A stretch of DNA of 64,000 nucleotides, from contig NZ_JAEKFI010000003.1 in assembly GCF_016650635.1 (NCBI RefSeq), forward strand, positions 1 to 64,000, given 5' to 3'. This stretch comes from Pseudomonas sp. TH43 (GTDB lineage Bacteria; Pseudomonadota; Gammaproteobacteria; Pseudomonadales; Pseudomonadaceae). How positions within the stretch are numbered: position 1 is the stretch's first letter; each line of letters begins with the position of its first letter. Made by a program: the position numbers and the translations under genes. The notes below the pieces were generated by a model. It did no database searches, had not been told where the DNA came from, and saw only the letters and a program-made list of their open reading frames with translations. Shown one piece after another: positions 36,352 through 46,501 of the stretch.

Positions 36352-39175
36352 TGAGGGCCTCCTTGATGCGCGCAGCAGTGATTGGCAGATCGCGAACACG
36401 TTTACCGATGGCGTGCGCCACGGCGTTACCGATGGCACCGACGATCGGGATCATCACCACTTCGGCGATACCTTTGGACGGATCGCTTGGCGACAGCGCC
36501 GGGAGAATCTCCGAGGTCTGTTTCCACACGGCAACGTGGCGCGCCATCGGCAGACGGTAACGGTTGAAGTTCCAGTCACCCTCCCCCGGCCCGCCTTCGT
36601 ACAGCGGCATTTCTTCCATCAAGGCGTGACCGATGCCCATGGCGATACCGCCTTCCATCTGGCCCTTGACCAATTCTTCGACCAGCACACGACCGCACTC
36701 GACCCACGAATGGTGGTTGAGCACTTCGACTTCCGCCGAGCCCTTGTTGACCTTCAGCTCGACCAGCGTGGCGACCGGGCTGTAGTAGGTCACGGCAGCG
36801 TTGTTCAACTGGGTCACCGGGTAGTTGATGTTCTGGCGATCGAGCAGGTGGAAACCAGCCGTGCTCATCAGCGCTTTCTTCGCTTTTGGCGCACCATCAC
36901 CGTACTTCACCGCCAGACCGTCGAGAGGCAGACGTTCACGCACGCCATCGATGCTGTACTCAGCCTCGGCCCAGCTCCAGCGGTTGAAGGCGTGAACGGT
37001 GGCACCGGTCACCAGACCACGCTCGTGAGCGTGTTTGGCCAGCTCTTCGAAGCTCAGCGGCTGCATGCCGTTGGCCGTCAGCTTGCCGTCGACCCAATGC
37101 GCATCTTCGCGACGCACCACGTAAGGGTTGGCCTGACCGCCGTACGGGCCCTGGCGCCAGATCTCCATCGCCGCTGGCCACAAACCGTTGTTGAACAGCA
37201 CGCGCGCCGCCTCACGGGTGGCATGGCTGAAGTAATAAGCGGAGTTGGTCGCCGACGACGCCGAGGCCAACTTGCCAACCCAGCGCGGGTTGCGCAGCAG
37301 GTTGTCCTGCTCGGCCTGGCTCATGATGTAAGGGTTGCCGCTGGTGATCAGCTGCATTTCCTTCCATTCGGTTTCGCCAGTCTTCACTTCATGCGCCGGG
37401 CTGCCGAGGAAATCGGCCACGACCAACGCTTGCGAAGTGGACATGCCGGTGCCGATCTCGATACCGATGTGGCGCAGGGTAATGCGACCTTCAGCGGTGA
37501 ACTCGATGCTCGCCATCGGCGCTTCGGAACCGGTGCCGAAGTCTTTCTGGCAAATGGCAAAACCGACGCCGTACCAGTTGTCCGGGTCGGCGGCTTCACG
37601 TTGCTTTTTGATTGCGTCGCGGTTTTTCCAGACTTCGTGCACCGAGGCCTTGTCGAGAATCTCGTGCAGGCGCAAAGCACCTGCCGGGATCGCGCCCTGA
37701 GTGTTTTTCATACCGGAGCGCAGGCCGTTCTTGCGACGCAGATCGATGGCATCGACACCGAGGCGATTGGCGATTTCGTCGACCATCATTTCGGTCGACG
37801 CCATGCTTTGCAGGGTTCCGTAACCGCGCATCGAACCCGCTTCAACACCGCGCGAGTGGTACGCGGTGACTTGCAGATCGTTCTGCGGCATGTAGTAGAT
37901 CGACTGCGCTGCGGTGGCGCCAACCGCGGCCACCGACGGGCTGTAGTTGATCCGACCACCACCGTCGACGCTCATTTCAGCGCGGAAAATCTTGAAGCTG
38001 TAGTCGTTCTTGTCCACGGCCAATTGGTAGCGGATGTCGAACGGGTGACGCTTGATGCCGCTCTGGAATTGCTCGTAGCGGTCGTTCGCCAGGCGCACCG
38101 GCACACCAGCGCCGTACAGTGCAGCGAGGGCTGCGTAGTAAACGAAGATGTTGTGGTCTTTGGAACCGTAGCCCACGGTGTAACCGGGGTGCATGTTCAG
38201 GTTGTCCAGGCCGAAGCGCGACGGCGCGATCATTTTCGCGGTCTCGGTCGCCGCTTCCAATGGGCACTGAGTGGCCACTACGAAGTGCAGGGTCTTGGTT
38301 TTCGGGTCGTACCAGCCGTTGCCGTTGTCCGGCTCCATGGCGGCCGGTTCGATCGATGGGGTTTTGTAGCGCTCGTCGAACACCAGCCAGTTGTCCGGCG
38401 GCGTGTCGATCTCTTTCTTCATGCGGTCGGCGTAGAACAGACCACGCTCGGTCAGGTTACCGTGCAGGTTCGGCTGGGAATTCCACACCGGGCGACGGTT
38501 TTTAAGCATCGGGAAGAGGATCGAGTCCTTGAGGCTGGCGAATTCGTCTTCGTCTGCCGAGGTCGGGCCGCCGACGCGCACATAGCGGAAGCTACCGTAG
38601 GGGTCGCCTTCGTAGAACGGTACTTGGGCACCGTAACGAATCGCCTTGTCATTGAATTTGAGTTTGTTCTTGGCCTGGCGGAAACGCTCGAAGTCATTCC
38701 AGATCAGGATGGCCACCGGGTGACCAATGAACATCGGCACCTTGCCTTCAGGCAACAGTGGATCCGGCGCATGCTCTTCCGGGAAGACGATGCCGTCCTT
38801 GTCCAGATCAGCGGCGGTGACGATGCGGTCAGGCTGCAAGTCGGCGCCGAGCCACGACAGGTCGTAGCCGTCGTAGATGCGGTCAGCCTTGATGGTTTTC
38901 AGCAGCATGGCGTGACCTTGCTGCTCAGGCCAGCCCGGCATGTCCTTGGAGCGGATGTCGCGGGCAAACACTTTGCTGCCGCAGACTTTGGACAGTGCAT
39001 CGTTACGCTGGCGCGCCTTGCCGTTGTTGCCGAGCCATTTCTCGGACGGCACGGTGACGCTGTTTTCCATCAAGGCAGCCAGCGCCTGACTGCTGAGCGG
39101 CGTGAGCGTGACGCTCACACCCGCCACCAGCCCGCCCTGGAGGAACGAGCGCCGGGATATATCACGGTTGGACAT
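36344..39175 (-). CDS. Molybdopterin-binding large subunit, Tat-exported aldehyde/N-heterocycle oxidoreductase
   Basis: This is a 943-residue catalytic subunit with the Tat signal SRRSFLQGGLVAGVSV at its N-terminus. The xanthine-dehydrogenase molybdopterin domains cover the rest, including the SRGVEAGSMRGYGT loop, IGTGMSTSQALVVADFLG and the C-terminal GGIAMGIGHALMEEMPLYEG with the catalytic-region Glu/Gly. It forms an IorB-like enzyme with the next gene, exported folded with its cofactor and passing electrons to the cytochrome. The substrate (aldehyde, isoquinoline or nicotinate-like) cannot be fixed from sequence. Confidence 0.93.
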   Translation of the reverse strand: MSNRDISRRSFLQGGLVAGVSVTLTPLSSQALAALMENSVTVPSEKWLGNNGKARQRNDALSKVCGSKVFARDIRSKDMPGWPEQQGHAMLLKTIKADRIYDGYDLSWLGADLQPDRIVTAADLDKDGIVFPEEHAPDPLLPEGKVPMFIGHPVAILIWNDFERFRQAKNKLKFNDKAIRYGAQVPFYEGDPYGSFRYVRVGGPTSADEDEFASLKDSILFPMLKNRRPVWNSQPNLHGNLTERGLFYADRMKKEIDTPPDNWLVFDERYKTPSIEPAAMEPDNGNGWYDPKTKTLHFVVATQCPLEAATETAKMIAPSRFGLDNLNMHPGYTVGYGSKDHNIFVYYAALAALYGAGVPVRLANDRYEQFQSGIKRHPFDIRYQLAVDKNDYSFKIFRAEMSVDGGGRINYSPSVAAVGATAAQSIYYMPQNDLQVTAYHSRGVEAGSMRGYGTLQSMASTEMMVDEIANRLGVDAIDLRRKNGLRSGMKNTQGAIPAGALRLHEILDKASVHEVWKNRDAIKKQREAADPDNWYGVGFAICQKDFGTGSEAPMASIEFTAEGRITLRHIGIEIGTGMSTSQALVVADFLGSPAHEVKTGETEWKEMQLITSGNPYIMSQAEQDNLLRNPRWVGKLASASSATNSAYYFSHATREAARVLFNNGLWPAAMEIWRQGPYGGQANPYVVRREDAHWVDGKLTANGMQPLSFEELAKHAHERGLVTGATVHAFNRWSWAEAEYSIDGVRERLPLDGLAVKYGDGAPKAKKALMSTAGFHLLDRQNINYPVTQLNNAAVTYYSPVATLVELKVNKGSAEVEVLNHHSWVECGRVLVEELVKGQMEGGIAMGIGHALMEEMPLYEGGPGEGDWNFNRYRLPMARHVAVWKQTSEILPALSPSDPSKGIAEVVMIPIVGAIGNAVAHAIGKRVRDLPITAARIKEALNG

Positions 39176-39411
39176 GGATCATCCTCTGGGCGGTTATGTG
39201 TCCGCCCTTCTGGTTATCTACTGGGAATCTCGAGTCTTGCAGAAGCCCTTTTTGGCTAAACAAAGGGCGTGTTGACAGTGCAAAGCTGACCGAAAGGTTA
39301 ACTTTAAAGGTTTCTGCGCTCGCAGCAAACAACCAGTTACAAAAATTTGACTAAAGAATCAAAAAATCAATGCGACGTGGCACCGCATGAGGTTGCCGTA
39401 CAAACCGACAC

Positions 39412-39511
39412 CCCCATGTGGGAGCGAGCCTGCTCGCGAAGGCGTAGTGTCAGTCAGCGCATTTTTTGCCTGATACACCGCATTCGCGAGCAGGCTCGCT
39501 CGCACATGGGG
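39412..39511. repeat. REPIN, GTGGGAGCGAGCCTGCTCGCG type
   Basis: The left arm reads CCCCATGTGGGAGCGAGCC, TGCTCGCGAA; the right arm is its reverse complement with a one-base insertion near the end. The arms are about 29 bases and the loop about 40. It is a second REP family in this window. Confidence 0.9.
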
Positions 39512-39570
39512 ATTTGTGTCGGATCCAGAATCAGGCAGAAGGAGCAGAGGGGAAAGGTCAAATTTCAGAC

Positions 39571-39601
39571 ACAAAAAACCCCGGTCTTTCGACCAGGGTC
39601 T
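39571..39601 (-). terminator. Terminator of the tRNA-Asp/Val cluster
   Basis: Minus-strand stem CCCTGGTC/GACCGGGG with a GAAA loop, then TTTTTT. It closes the tRNA-Val(TAC)-Asp-Asp transcript. Confidence 0.85.
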
Positions 39602-39672
39602 TTGCTATCGGATCCGACTCAGCAATGCTGACTTCGGTGCTTCAAGGCGTTCAGTGGTCCTTGAAGCAGATA

Positions 39673-39749
39673 TGGCGCAGCGGACGGGACTCGAACCCGC
39701 GACCCCCGGCGTGACAGGCCGGTATTCTAACCGACTGAACTACCGCTGC
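39673..39749 (-). tRNA. tRNA-Asp (anticodon GTC), copy 2
   Basis: This is a 77-base cloverleaf, acceptor GCAGCGG/CCGCUGC, anticodon stem CCGGC/GCCGG, loop CUGUCAC (anticodon GUC), T-loop UUCGAGU, CCA encoded. It is identical to the next copy at 39844. Confidence 0.97.
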
Positions 39750-39843
39750 GTATCGCTTTGAGCTTGCGCTCAAGTAACTCGTTTTGATTGAAAGCTTCGG
39801 TGCTTTTCAATCGCGAACCAGACAGTGTCTGATTCGTTCAATA

Positions 39844-39920
39844 TGGCGCAGCGGACGGGACTCGAACCCGCGACCCCCGGCGTGACAGGCCGGTATTCTA
39901 ACCGACTGAACTACCGCTGC
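39844..39920 (-). tRNA. tRNA-Asp (anticodon GTC), copy 1
   Basis: It has the same sequence as the copy at 39673, with the same ATATGG context at its 3' flank. The spacer between copies is 94 bases. Confidence 0.97.
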
Positions 39921-39976
39921 GCGTCGGTGCAGGCACTTTCAGCCTACGCTCTTGCTTACGCAAGTTTCTCGGGGAG

Positions 39977-40052
39977 TGGTGGGTGATGACGGGATCGAAC
40001 CGCCGACATTCTGCTTGTAAGGCAGACGCTCTCCCAGCTGAGCTAATCACCC
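39977..40052 (-). tRNA. tRNA-Val (anticodon TAC)
   Basis: This is a 76-base cloverleaf, acceptor GGGUGAU/GUCACCC-like arm, anticodon stem UCUGC/GCAGA with loop CUUACAA (anticodon UAC), T-loop UUCGAUC, CCA encoded. It is first in the tRNA operon. Confidence 0.96.
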
Positions 40053-40175
40053 GTTTGCATCTCCGAGGCCGCGAAATTTACGCAGATAGCGAACCTAAGT
40101 CAATAGCAGGATTGAAGTTTTTCTAAAAAAGACGAAATTGCTTCATTCCCTGAAGAAAGCAACAACCCTGGAACC

Positions 40176-40204
40176 GCTATCGCGAGCAGGCTCACTCCTA
40201 CAGG
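40176..40204. repeat. Single REP arm
   Basis: CTATCGCGAGCAGGCTCACT followed by CCTACAGG is one REP arm without a partner, related to the REPIN at 39412. Confidence 0.6.
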
Positions 40205-40220
40205 TTTGCGTCTTTGCTTC

Positions 40221-40997
40221 TTAGTCCGTGTAAATCATCTTCTTGGTCATGCCGCCATCGACGACGAATTCCTGCCCGGTAACAAAACCGGCATTCCTCG
40301 ACAGCAACCACGCAACCATCGCCGCCACATCTTCAACCGTCCCTACCCTGCCCGCCGGATGCTGAGCATGATCGGTATCGGCCAGCGGCTCGGCACGACG
40401 CGCAGAAGGGTCACGCGCATCGATCCAGCCCGGGCTCACCGCATTCACACGAATCTCCGGCCCGAGGCTGATCGCCAGCGCATGCGTCAACGCCAGCAGG
40501 CCGCCCTTGCTCGCCGCGTACGCCTCGGAGTCGGCCTCCGACTGCCGCGCACGAGTCGAGGCCAGATTGACGATCGAACCGTTGTGCGCACGCAGATACG
40601 GCGCGCAGTGCTTGGCCAGCAACATCGGCCCACTGAGGTTCACCGCCAACACGCGATTCCAGTAAGCCAGATCGAGGCTTTCCAGGGTGATGTTGTGCGG
40701 GTCAGCGACCGCCGCGTTGCACACCAGCGCATCGAGACGACCAAACTGACCCAACACCTCAGCCACACCGAGCGCGACCTGACCTTCGTCCGCAACATCC
40801 ATGGCAATGAACCAGGCACTTTCGCCCAGCACCTTCGCCACTTTCGAGCCGCGCGCACGATCCAGATCGGTCAGCACCACCTGCCAGCCTTCGCTGATCA
40901 GCCAGGCGGCGATGCCAAGGCCAATGCCGCGCGCGGCACCCGTGACCAGCGCAACGCGGCCATGGGCACCCGAGGTCGGAGTGGACAACTCGATCAC
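40221..40997 (-). CDS. SDR-family oxidoreductase, GTG start
   Basis: This is a 258-residue short-chain dehydrogenase. Nucleotide-binding motif [10 protein letters not shown] (about 19-28), NAAV (about 94), catalytic Ser in NLASTRARQ, and YAASK (Tyr, Lys). The C-terminus ([17 protein letters not shown]) is normal. GTG 40997 overlaps the metZ stop in GTGA, so it is the last gene of the metZ operon. In P. aeruginosa an SDR gene also follows metZ. The substrate is unknown. Confidence 0.9.
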   Translation of the reverse strand: MIELSTPTSGAHGRVALVTGAARGIGLGIAAWLISEGWQVVLTDLDRARGSKVAKVLGESAWFIAMDVADEGQVALGVAEVLGQFGRLDALVCNAAVADPHNITLESLDLAYWNRVLAVNLSGPMLLAKHCAPYLRAHNGSIVNLASTRARQSEADSEAYAASKGGLLALTHALAISLGPEIRVNAVSPGWIDARDPSARRAEPLADTDHAQHPAGRVGTVEDVAAMVAWLLSRNAGFVTGQEFVVDGGMTKKMIYTD

Positions 40998-42205
40998 AAC
41001 GCCGCCAGACCGCGCGCCAGGTCGGCTTGCAGGTCGGCCACGTCTTCGAGCCCGACCGCGATGCGGATCAAGCTGTCACGGATACCCGCCGCTTCACGTT
41101 CCTGCGGCGCCAGGCGGCCGTGGGAAGTGGTGCTCGGGTGCGTGATGGTGGTTTTGCTGTCACCGAGGTTGGCAGTGATCGAAATCAGTCGGGTGGCATC
41201 GATAAAGCGCCAGGCGCCCTCTTTACCGCCCTTGACCTCAAAACTGACGACCGCACCAAAGCCCTTCTGCTGACGCTGGGCCAGCGCGTGCTGTGGATGG
41301 CTCTTGAGGCCGGCGTAATGCACCTTCTCGATGCCCTCCTGCTGCTCCAGCCATTCGGCCAGTTGCTGAGCGTTGGCGCAGTGCGCCTTCATCCGCAGGT
41401 TCAGGGTTTCGAGACCTTTGAGGAAGATCCACGCGTTGAACGGGCTCAGGGTTGGCCCGGCTGTACGCAGGAAGCCGACGACTTCTTTCATCTGCTCGCT
41501 GCGACCAGCCACCACGCCGCCCATGCAACGGCCCTGGCCGTCGATGAACTTGGTCGCCGAATGCACAACGATGTCCGCGCCCATTTTCAGCGGTTGTTGC
41601 AAAGCAGGTGTGCAGAAGCAGTTGTCGACAACCAGCATCGCGCCTTTGGCGTGAGCGATTTCTGCCAGCGCAGCGATATCGACGAGTTCAGCCAGAGGGT
41701 TGGACGGCGATTCGACGAAGAGCAATTTGGTGTTCGGCTTGATTGCCGCATCCCAGCCGGACAGGTCGGCCAGTGGCACGTAATCGACTTCGACGCCGAA
41801 ACGCTTGAAGTATTTCTCGAACAGACTGATGGTCGAACCGAACACGCTGCGAGAGACCAGCACGTGGTCGCCAGCGCTGCACAGACTCATCACCACCGCC
41901 ATGATCGCGGCCATGCCGGTCGCAGTCGCAACGGCCTGCTCGGCGCTTTCGAGCGCGGCAATGCGCTCTTCGAACGCACGAACGGTCGGGTTGGTGTAAC
42001 GCGAGTAGACGTTGCCCGGCACTTCGCCAGCAAACCGCGCGGCCGCATCAGCAGCGGTACGGAACACGTAGCTGGAGGTGAAGAACATCGGATCACCGTG
42101 TTCACCTTCCGGCGTACGGTGCTGACCGGCACGTACGGCCAGGGTATCGAACGCTACGCCTTCAAGGTCGCTGTCCAGCCGACCGGCATCCCATTCCTGA
42201 CTCAT
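40994..42205 (-). CDS. metZ: O-succinylhomoserine sulfhydrylase
   Basis: This is a 403-residue PLP enzyme of the Cys/Met-metabolism family, from ATG 42205. The PLP Lys is in [18 protein letters not shown], with YSRYTNPT near the N-terminus and [16 protein letters not shown] near the C-terminus. It makes homocysteine directly from O-succinylhomoserine and sulfide, the Pseudomonas route to methionine. It lies next to purF, as in P. aeruginosa. Confidence 0.96.
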   Translation of the reverse strand: MSQEWDAGRLDSDLEGVAFDTLAVRAGQHRTPEGEHGDPMFFTSSYVFRTAADAAARFAGEVPGNVYSRYTNPTVRAFEERIAALESAEQAVATATGMAAIMAVVMSLCSAGDHVLVSRSVFGSTISLFEKYFKRFGVEVDYVPLADLSGWDAAIKPNTKLLFVESPSNPLAELVDIAALAEIAHAKGAMLVVDNCFCTPALQQPLKMGADIVVHSATKFIDGQGRCMGGVVAGRSEQMKEVVGFLRTAGPTLSPFNAWIFLKGLETLNLRMKAHCANAQQLAEWLEQQEGIEKVHYAGLKSHPQHALAQRQQKGFGAVVSFEVKGGKEGAWRFIDATRLISITANLGDSKTTITHPSTTSHGRLAPQEREAAGIRDSLIRIAVGLEDVADLQADLARGLAAL

Positions 42206-42263
42206 GCTGTCACTCCTTGCCCTGTTCTGAAATAGATACAAAACCGGCCCGGAGGCGTGATGC

Positions 42264-42342
42264 CTTTGCAGGCGCAGGACTTGCCCGAGAAAGGTCCTTC
42301 GGCAGCGCCAAAGTCTTCGCGGGCAAGCCTTGCTCCTACAGG
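42264..42342. repeat. Degenerate REPIN
   Basis: The right arm TTCGCGGGCAAGCCTTGC, TCCTACAGG faces a diverged left arm (TTTGCAGGCGCAGGACTTGC, CCGAGAA). It is a REP family variant between metZ and purF. Confidence 0.65.
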
Positions 42343-42353
42343 CCGGTGGTTAC

Positions 42354-43859
42354 TTAGTTGTTGTACAGATCGATGATCGCACTGACCGCCTGGGTCTTGA
42401 TCTTCGAGGAGTCGTTACGCGCCTGTTCGATCTTGTTCAGGTAAGCCTCATCGACGTCGCCGGTGACGTACTTGCCGTCGAACACTGCGCAATCGAAGTT
42501 TTCGATCTTGATCTTGCCGCCACCGACCGCTTCGATCAAGTCAGGCAGGTCCTGGTAGATCAGCCAGTCGGCGCCGATCAGATCCGCCACGTCCTGAGTC
42601 GAACGGTTGTGGGCGATCAGTTCGTGAGCGCTCGGCATGTCGATGCCGTAAACGTTCGGGAAGCGCACCGCTGGAGCAGCCGAGCAGAAGTAGACGTTTT
42701 TCGCGCCGGCCTCACGGGCCATCTGGATGATCTGCTTGCAGGTGGTGCCGCGTACGATCGAGTCGTCAACCAGCATCACGTTCTTGCCGCGGAATTCCAG
42801 CTCGATAGCGTTGAGCTTCTGGCGAACCGACTTCTTGCGCGCGGCCTGGCCCGGCATGATGAAGGTACGGCCGATGTAACGGTTCTTGACGAAGCCTTCG
42901 CGGAATTTCACGCCCAGGTGGTTCGCCAGTTCCAGCGCTGCAGTGCGGCTGGTGTCCGGAATCGGGATGACCACGTCGATGTCGTGCTCTGGACGCTCGC
43001 GCAGGATCTTCTCGGCGAGCTTCTCACCCATGCGCAGACGGGCCTTGTAGACCGACACGCCGTCGATGATCGAGTCCGGACGCGCCAGATAGACGTGTTC
43101 GAAGATGCATGGGGTCAGGGACGGGTTGGTCGCGCACTGACGGGTATGCAGCTTGCCGTCTTCAGTGATGTAGACCGCTTCGCCTGGCGCCAGGTCGCGA
43201 ATCAGGGTGAAGCCAAGCACGTCCAGCGAAACGCTTTCGGACGCGATCATGTACTCGACGCCTTCGTCGGTGTGACGCTGGCCGAACACGATCGGGCGGA
43301 TGCCGTGCGGATCGCGGAAACCGACGATGCCGTAACCGGTCACCATGGCAACCACCGCGTAACCACCGACGCAACGGTTATGCACGTCGGTCACGGCAGC
43401 AAACACATCTTCTTCGGTCGGTTGCAGCTTGCCGCGCTGGGCCAGTTCGTGAGCGAACACGTTGAGCAGCACTTCCGAGTCGGAACTGGTGTTGACGTGA
43501 CGCAGATCGGATTCGTAAATCTCTTTGGCCAACTGTTCAACGTTGGTCAGGTTACCGTTGTGCGCCAGGGTAATGCCGTAAGGCGAGTTGACGTAAAACG
43601 GTTGGGCTTCGGCCGAAGTCGAGCTGCCCGCGGTCGGGTAACGGACGTGACCGATACCCATGTGACCGACCAGACGCTGCATGTGACGCTGTTGAAACAC
43701 GTCACGCACCAGGCCATTGTCCTTGCGCAGGAACAACCGGCCATCATGGCTGGTGACGATACCGGCAGCGTCCTGGCCGCGGTGCTGGAGCACGGTTAGC
43801 GCGTCATACAGCGCCTGATTGACGTTCGACTTACCGACGATACCGACGATGCCACACAT
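42354..43859 (-). CDS. purF: Amidophosphoribosyltransferase
   Basis: This is a 501-residue enzyme for the first step of purine synthesis. ATG 43859 exposes the N-terminal Cys nucleophile (MCGIVGIVG). The Ntn glutamine amidotransferase domain (1-230) is followed by the PRTase domain with [19 protein letters not shown] (PRPP loop, about 360-378). The 3' end lies next to a REP pair. Length is standard. Confidence 0.98.
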   Translation of the reverse strand: MCGIVGIVGKSNVNQALYDALTVLQHRGQDAAGIVTSHDGRLFLRKDNGLVRDVFQQRHMQRLVGHMGIGHVRYPTAGSSTSAEAQPFYVNSPYGITLAHNGNLTNVEQLAKEIYESDLRHVNTSSDSEVLLNVFAHELAQRGKLQPTEEDVFAAVTDVHNRCVGGYAVVAMVTGYGIVGFRDPHGIRPIVFGQRHTDEGVEYMIASESVSLDVLGFTLIRDLAPGEAVYITEDGKLHTRQCATNPSLTPCIFEHVYLARPDSIIDGVSVYKARLRMGEKLAEKILRERPEHDIDVVIPIPDTSRTAALELANHLGVKFREGFVKNRYIGRTFIMPGQAARKKSVRQKLNAIELEFRGKNVMLVDDSIVRGTTCKQIIQMAREAGAKNVYFCSAAPAVRFPNVYGIDMPSAHELIAHNRSTQDVADLIGADWLIYQDLPDLIEAVGGGKIKIENFDCAVFDGKYVTGDVDEAYLNKIEQARNDSSKIKTQAVSAIIDLYNN

Positions 43860-43900
43860 GCGACGCAACCCCTACTTAATGGATCTGAACTGAACAACAC

Positions 43901-44461
43901 TCACTGTGGCGTTTTCGCCGACGGCAAGAATTGCTCCTTGAACGGAATATCAGCGGGTACGCTGATTCCGCTGGCAAGCCACTGACTGCTCCACCCGAGG
44001 ATCAGGTTTTTGGACCAGTCGGCGACCAATAGAAACTTTGGCACGAGCTGTGATTCTTTCCACCACCCGTCCTGCTGTACCGGCCCCAGGCTCAACAGCC
44101 CGACCGCCACGACCACCAGCAACACGCCACGCGCAGCGCCGAAGGCCATGCCGAGGAATCGATCGGTCCCGGACAACCCGGTGACGCGAACCAACTCGCC
44201 GATAAGATAATTGATCATTGCGCCCACGATCAGCGTGGCGACAAACATGATGGCACAGCCCGCGATCACGCGAGCCGATGGGGTTTCGATGTATCCGGCG
44301 AGGTACTCGGACAGTGAGCCACCGAACATCCAGGCAACCGCTCCTGCGATGATCCAGGTCACCAGCGATAATGCTTCCTTGACGAAGCCGCGGCTCAAAC
44401 TGATCAAAGCGGAGATGGCGATGATTGCAACGATCGCCCAGTCAACCCAGGTAAATGGCAC
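43901..44461 (-). CDS. cvpA: CvpA family inner-membrane protein, GTG start
   Basis: This is a 186-residue protein with four membrane helices (VDWAIVAIIAISALISLSRGF at the start), typical of CvpA. It is needed for colicin V export in E. coli and for growth under membrane stress. GTG 44461. It lies upstream of purF by 41 bases, the conserved cvpA-purF pair. Confidence 0.95.
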   Translation of the reverse strand: MPFTWVDWAIVAIIAISALISLSRGFVKEALSLVTWIIAGAVAWMFGGSLSEYLAGYIETPSARVIAGCAIMFVATLIVGAMINYLIGELVRVTGLSGTDRFLGMAFGAARGVLLVVVAVGLLSLGPVQQDGWWKESQLVPKFLLVADWSKNLILGWSSQWLASGISVPADIPFKEQFLPSAKTPQ

Positions 44462-44559
44462 AGTGCAGCCTACAGACGGATAAGGCGGCGCATTTTAGCA
44501 GAGCGCATGCCTCTCGGTAAGCTGCGATTGTCAGCGCATTTCAATCGAGGTGATAGTTT

Positions 44560-45210
44560 TTAGCCGCGCTCAGGCTGGAAACGTACGACAAAACCCTTGA
44601 GGTTCTGTTGGCGACCCAGCAGATCACGCAGACGATCGGCTTCGGCGCGCTCGATCAGCGGGCCGACAAACACCCGATTCTTGCCATCGGCAGAACGAAT
44701 GTAGGCGTTATAGCCTTGGCTGCGCAGGGTTTTCTGCAGGCTTTCGGCACTGGCGCGACTCGACAGACTGGCCAGTTGCACCGACCAGCTCACCGACAGG
44801 CCGTTGGCATCGATACGGCTTTGCGTGGTGTCAGGCTTGGTCGAAGCGGCAGTGATCGGCTGAGCAGGCGCAGGAATCGGCTTGGACACCGCTGGTGGCG
44901 CGGCGGGCTTGGCGATCAAGATCGGTGCAGTAGGTGCCGGCGCAACGGGTGCAGCAGGCGCAGTGTCTTCTGCGACCTCCTCATCCGTCGGCACAGGCTC
45001 TTGCGGCAAGGTTTGCGGCTCAGGCACCGCCACCGACTCCATTTGCACTTGCGGCACCACGGGCGCTTGCGGTGCGGCAGGCGCTTCGACAGTCACCTGA
45101 CGCTGTTCATCCTGACGGGTAAACAGCATCGGCAGGAAAATCACCGCCAGAGCCACCAGCACCAACGCGCCAACCATGCGCTGCTTGTACGCTTTATCCA
45201 GCAAAGCCAT
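44560..45210 (-). CDS. SPOR domain protein (DedD-like)
   Basis: This is a 216-residue bitopic protein: membrane helix at about 10-30 (MVGALVLVALAVIFLPMLF), then a Pro/Ala-rich linker, then a C-terminal SPOR domain (about 140-216; SWSVQLASLSSRASAESLQK, NRVFVGPLIERAEADRL). SPOR domains bind denuded septal peptidoglycan. ATG 45210 overlaps the folC 3' end by 17 bases. It matches the DedD position in the conserved folC-dedD-cvpA-purF order. Confidence 0.9.
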   Translation of the reverse strand: MALLDKAYKQRMVGALVLVALAVIFLPMLFTRQDEQRQVTVEAPAAPQAPVVPQVQMESVAVPEPQTLPQEPVPTDEEVAEDTAPAAPVAPAPTAPILIAKPAAPPAVSKPIPAPAQPITAASTKPDTTQSRIDANGLSVSWSVQLASLSSRASAESLQKTLRSQGYNAYIRSADGKNRVFVGPLIERAEADRLRDLLGRQQNLKGFVVRFQPERG

Positions 45211-46501
45211 TTGCCGCTTCCTCCGTGGAGCGCCGGGCCAACCATTCAAGGGCCTCGGCGACACAATAAAATGATCCGAACAACAGAATCTCGTCGTCAG
45301 TGGTCGCCACGGCGCACTGCCCTTCCAGCGCAGCGGCGACACTGTCGTAAGACGTGACGCCAGCGCCAAGGTTCTGCAGGGCTGCCTGCAACTCAACCGC
45401 CGGGCGTGAACGAGGCGAATCCAGCGGCGCCACCGCCCAATGCTCGACACTAGCACTCAATTCGCCGACAACACCATCCAGATCCTTGTCGGCCAGCAGA
45501 CCGAACACCGCCAGGCGCTTGCCGACTGGTGGTCGCGAGGCCAGACGACGGGCCAGATACTCGGCGGCATGCGGATTGTGCCCCACATCCAGCAACACAT
45601 TCAGGCGTTTGCCATTCCACTCGAACGAACGGCGATCAAGGCGTCCGACCACACGAGTGTCCTGCAACGCAGCAACGATTTGCCGGGGATCCCACGGCAA
45701 ACCGAGCAACAGATAGGCCTGCAAGGCCAATGCGGCGTTCTCCATCGGCAGGTCGAGCAGCGGCAAGTCACGCAACTCGACAACCTGTCCCTGCGCATCG
45801 GTGCCGCGCCACTGCCAATGTTGATCGGTCATGCCGAGATCGAAATCACGTCCACGCAGGAAGAATGGACAGGCCAGCTCACGCGCCTTGTCGAGCAGCG
45901 GTTGCGGAGGGTTCAGATCGCCACACAGCGCAGGTTTGCCCCGGCGAAAGATCCCGGCCTTTTCAAAGGCCACGGATTCGCGGGTATTGCCCAGATAATC
46001 GGCGTGATCGACGCCAATGCTGGTGACCAAGGCGATATCGGCATCGACCACGTTGACCGTGTCCAGACGCCCGCCCAGCCCCACCTCAAGCACCACCGCA
46101 TCAAGTCCGGCCTGTTGAAACAGCCAGAACGCCGCGAGGGTGCCCATTTCAAAGTAAGTCAGGGAAATGTCGCCGCGCCCGGCCTCGACCGCAGCAAAGG
46201 CTTCGCACAGTTGTGCATCAGTGGCTTCGACGCCATTGAGCTGCACCCGCTCGTTGTAACGCAGCAGATGCGGGGAATTGTAGACACCAACGCTCAGACC
46301 CTGCGCGCGCAGCAATGAAGCCACGAAAGCGCAGGTCGAACCCTTGCCGTTGGTGCCGGTGACCGTGATCACCCGAGGCGCCGGCTGGCCTAGCCCCATG
46401 CGGGACGCTACCTGTTGCGAACGCTCCAGCCCCATGTCGATGGCCGAAGGATGCAACTGTTCAAGGTAGGCGAGCCACTCGCCAAGGGTGCGCTCGGTCA
46501 T
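45194..46501 (-). CDS. folC: Dihydrofolate synthase / folylpolyglutamate synthase
   Basis: This is a 435-residue Mur-ligase-family enzyme: P-loop [18 protein letters not shown] (about 46-63), [27 protein letters not shown], and [13 protein letters not shown] near 310. It adds glutamate to dihydropteroate and to folates. It follows accD with a four-base overlap. Confidence 0.97.
   Translation of the reverse strand: MTERTLGEWLAYLEQLHPSAIDMGLERSQQVASRMGLGQPAPRVITVTGTNGKGSTCAFVASLLRAQGLSVGVYNSPHLLRYNERVQLNGVEATDAQLCEAFAAVEAGRGDISLTYFEMGTLAAFWLFQQAGLDAVVLEVGLGGRLDTVNVVDADIALVTSIGVDHADYLGNTRESVAFEKAGIFRRGKPALCGDLNPPQPLLDKARELACPFFLRGRDFDLGMTDQHWQWRGTDAQGQVVELRDLPLLDLPMENAALALQAYLLLGLPWDPRQIVAALQDTRVVGRLDRRSFEWNGKRLNVLLDVGHNPHAAEYLARRLASRPPVGKRLAVFGLLADKDLDGVVGELSASVEHWAVAPLDSPRSRPAVELQAALQNLGAGVTSYDSVAAALEGQCAVATTDDEILLFGSFYCVAEALEWLARRSTEEAANGFAG

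Larger units (their letters stand above)
39176..39672. other. Non-coding region upstream of the molybdenum hydroxylase operon
   Basis: This 497-base region holds the operon promoter near 39180-39300, a REPIN (39412-39511) and the terminator of the tRNA cluster (39571-39601). Two small frames (39347-39631 and 39466-39714) lie over the REPIN and have no coding character. Confidence 0.6.

Noticed and set aside
36413..39259. 948-residue plus-strand open frame opposite the molybdopterin subunit
   Set aside because: It is a shadow of the real gene on the minus strand with no domain and a His/Val/Arg-rich composition.
39347..39714. Small plus-strand frames over the REPIN
   Set aside because: They are made of palindromic REP and tRNA sequence and carry no coding signal.
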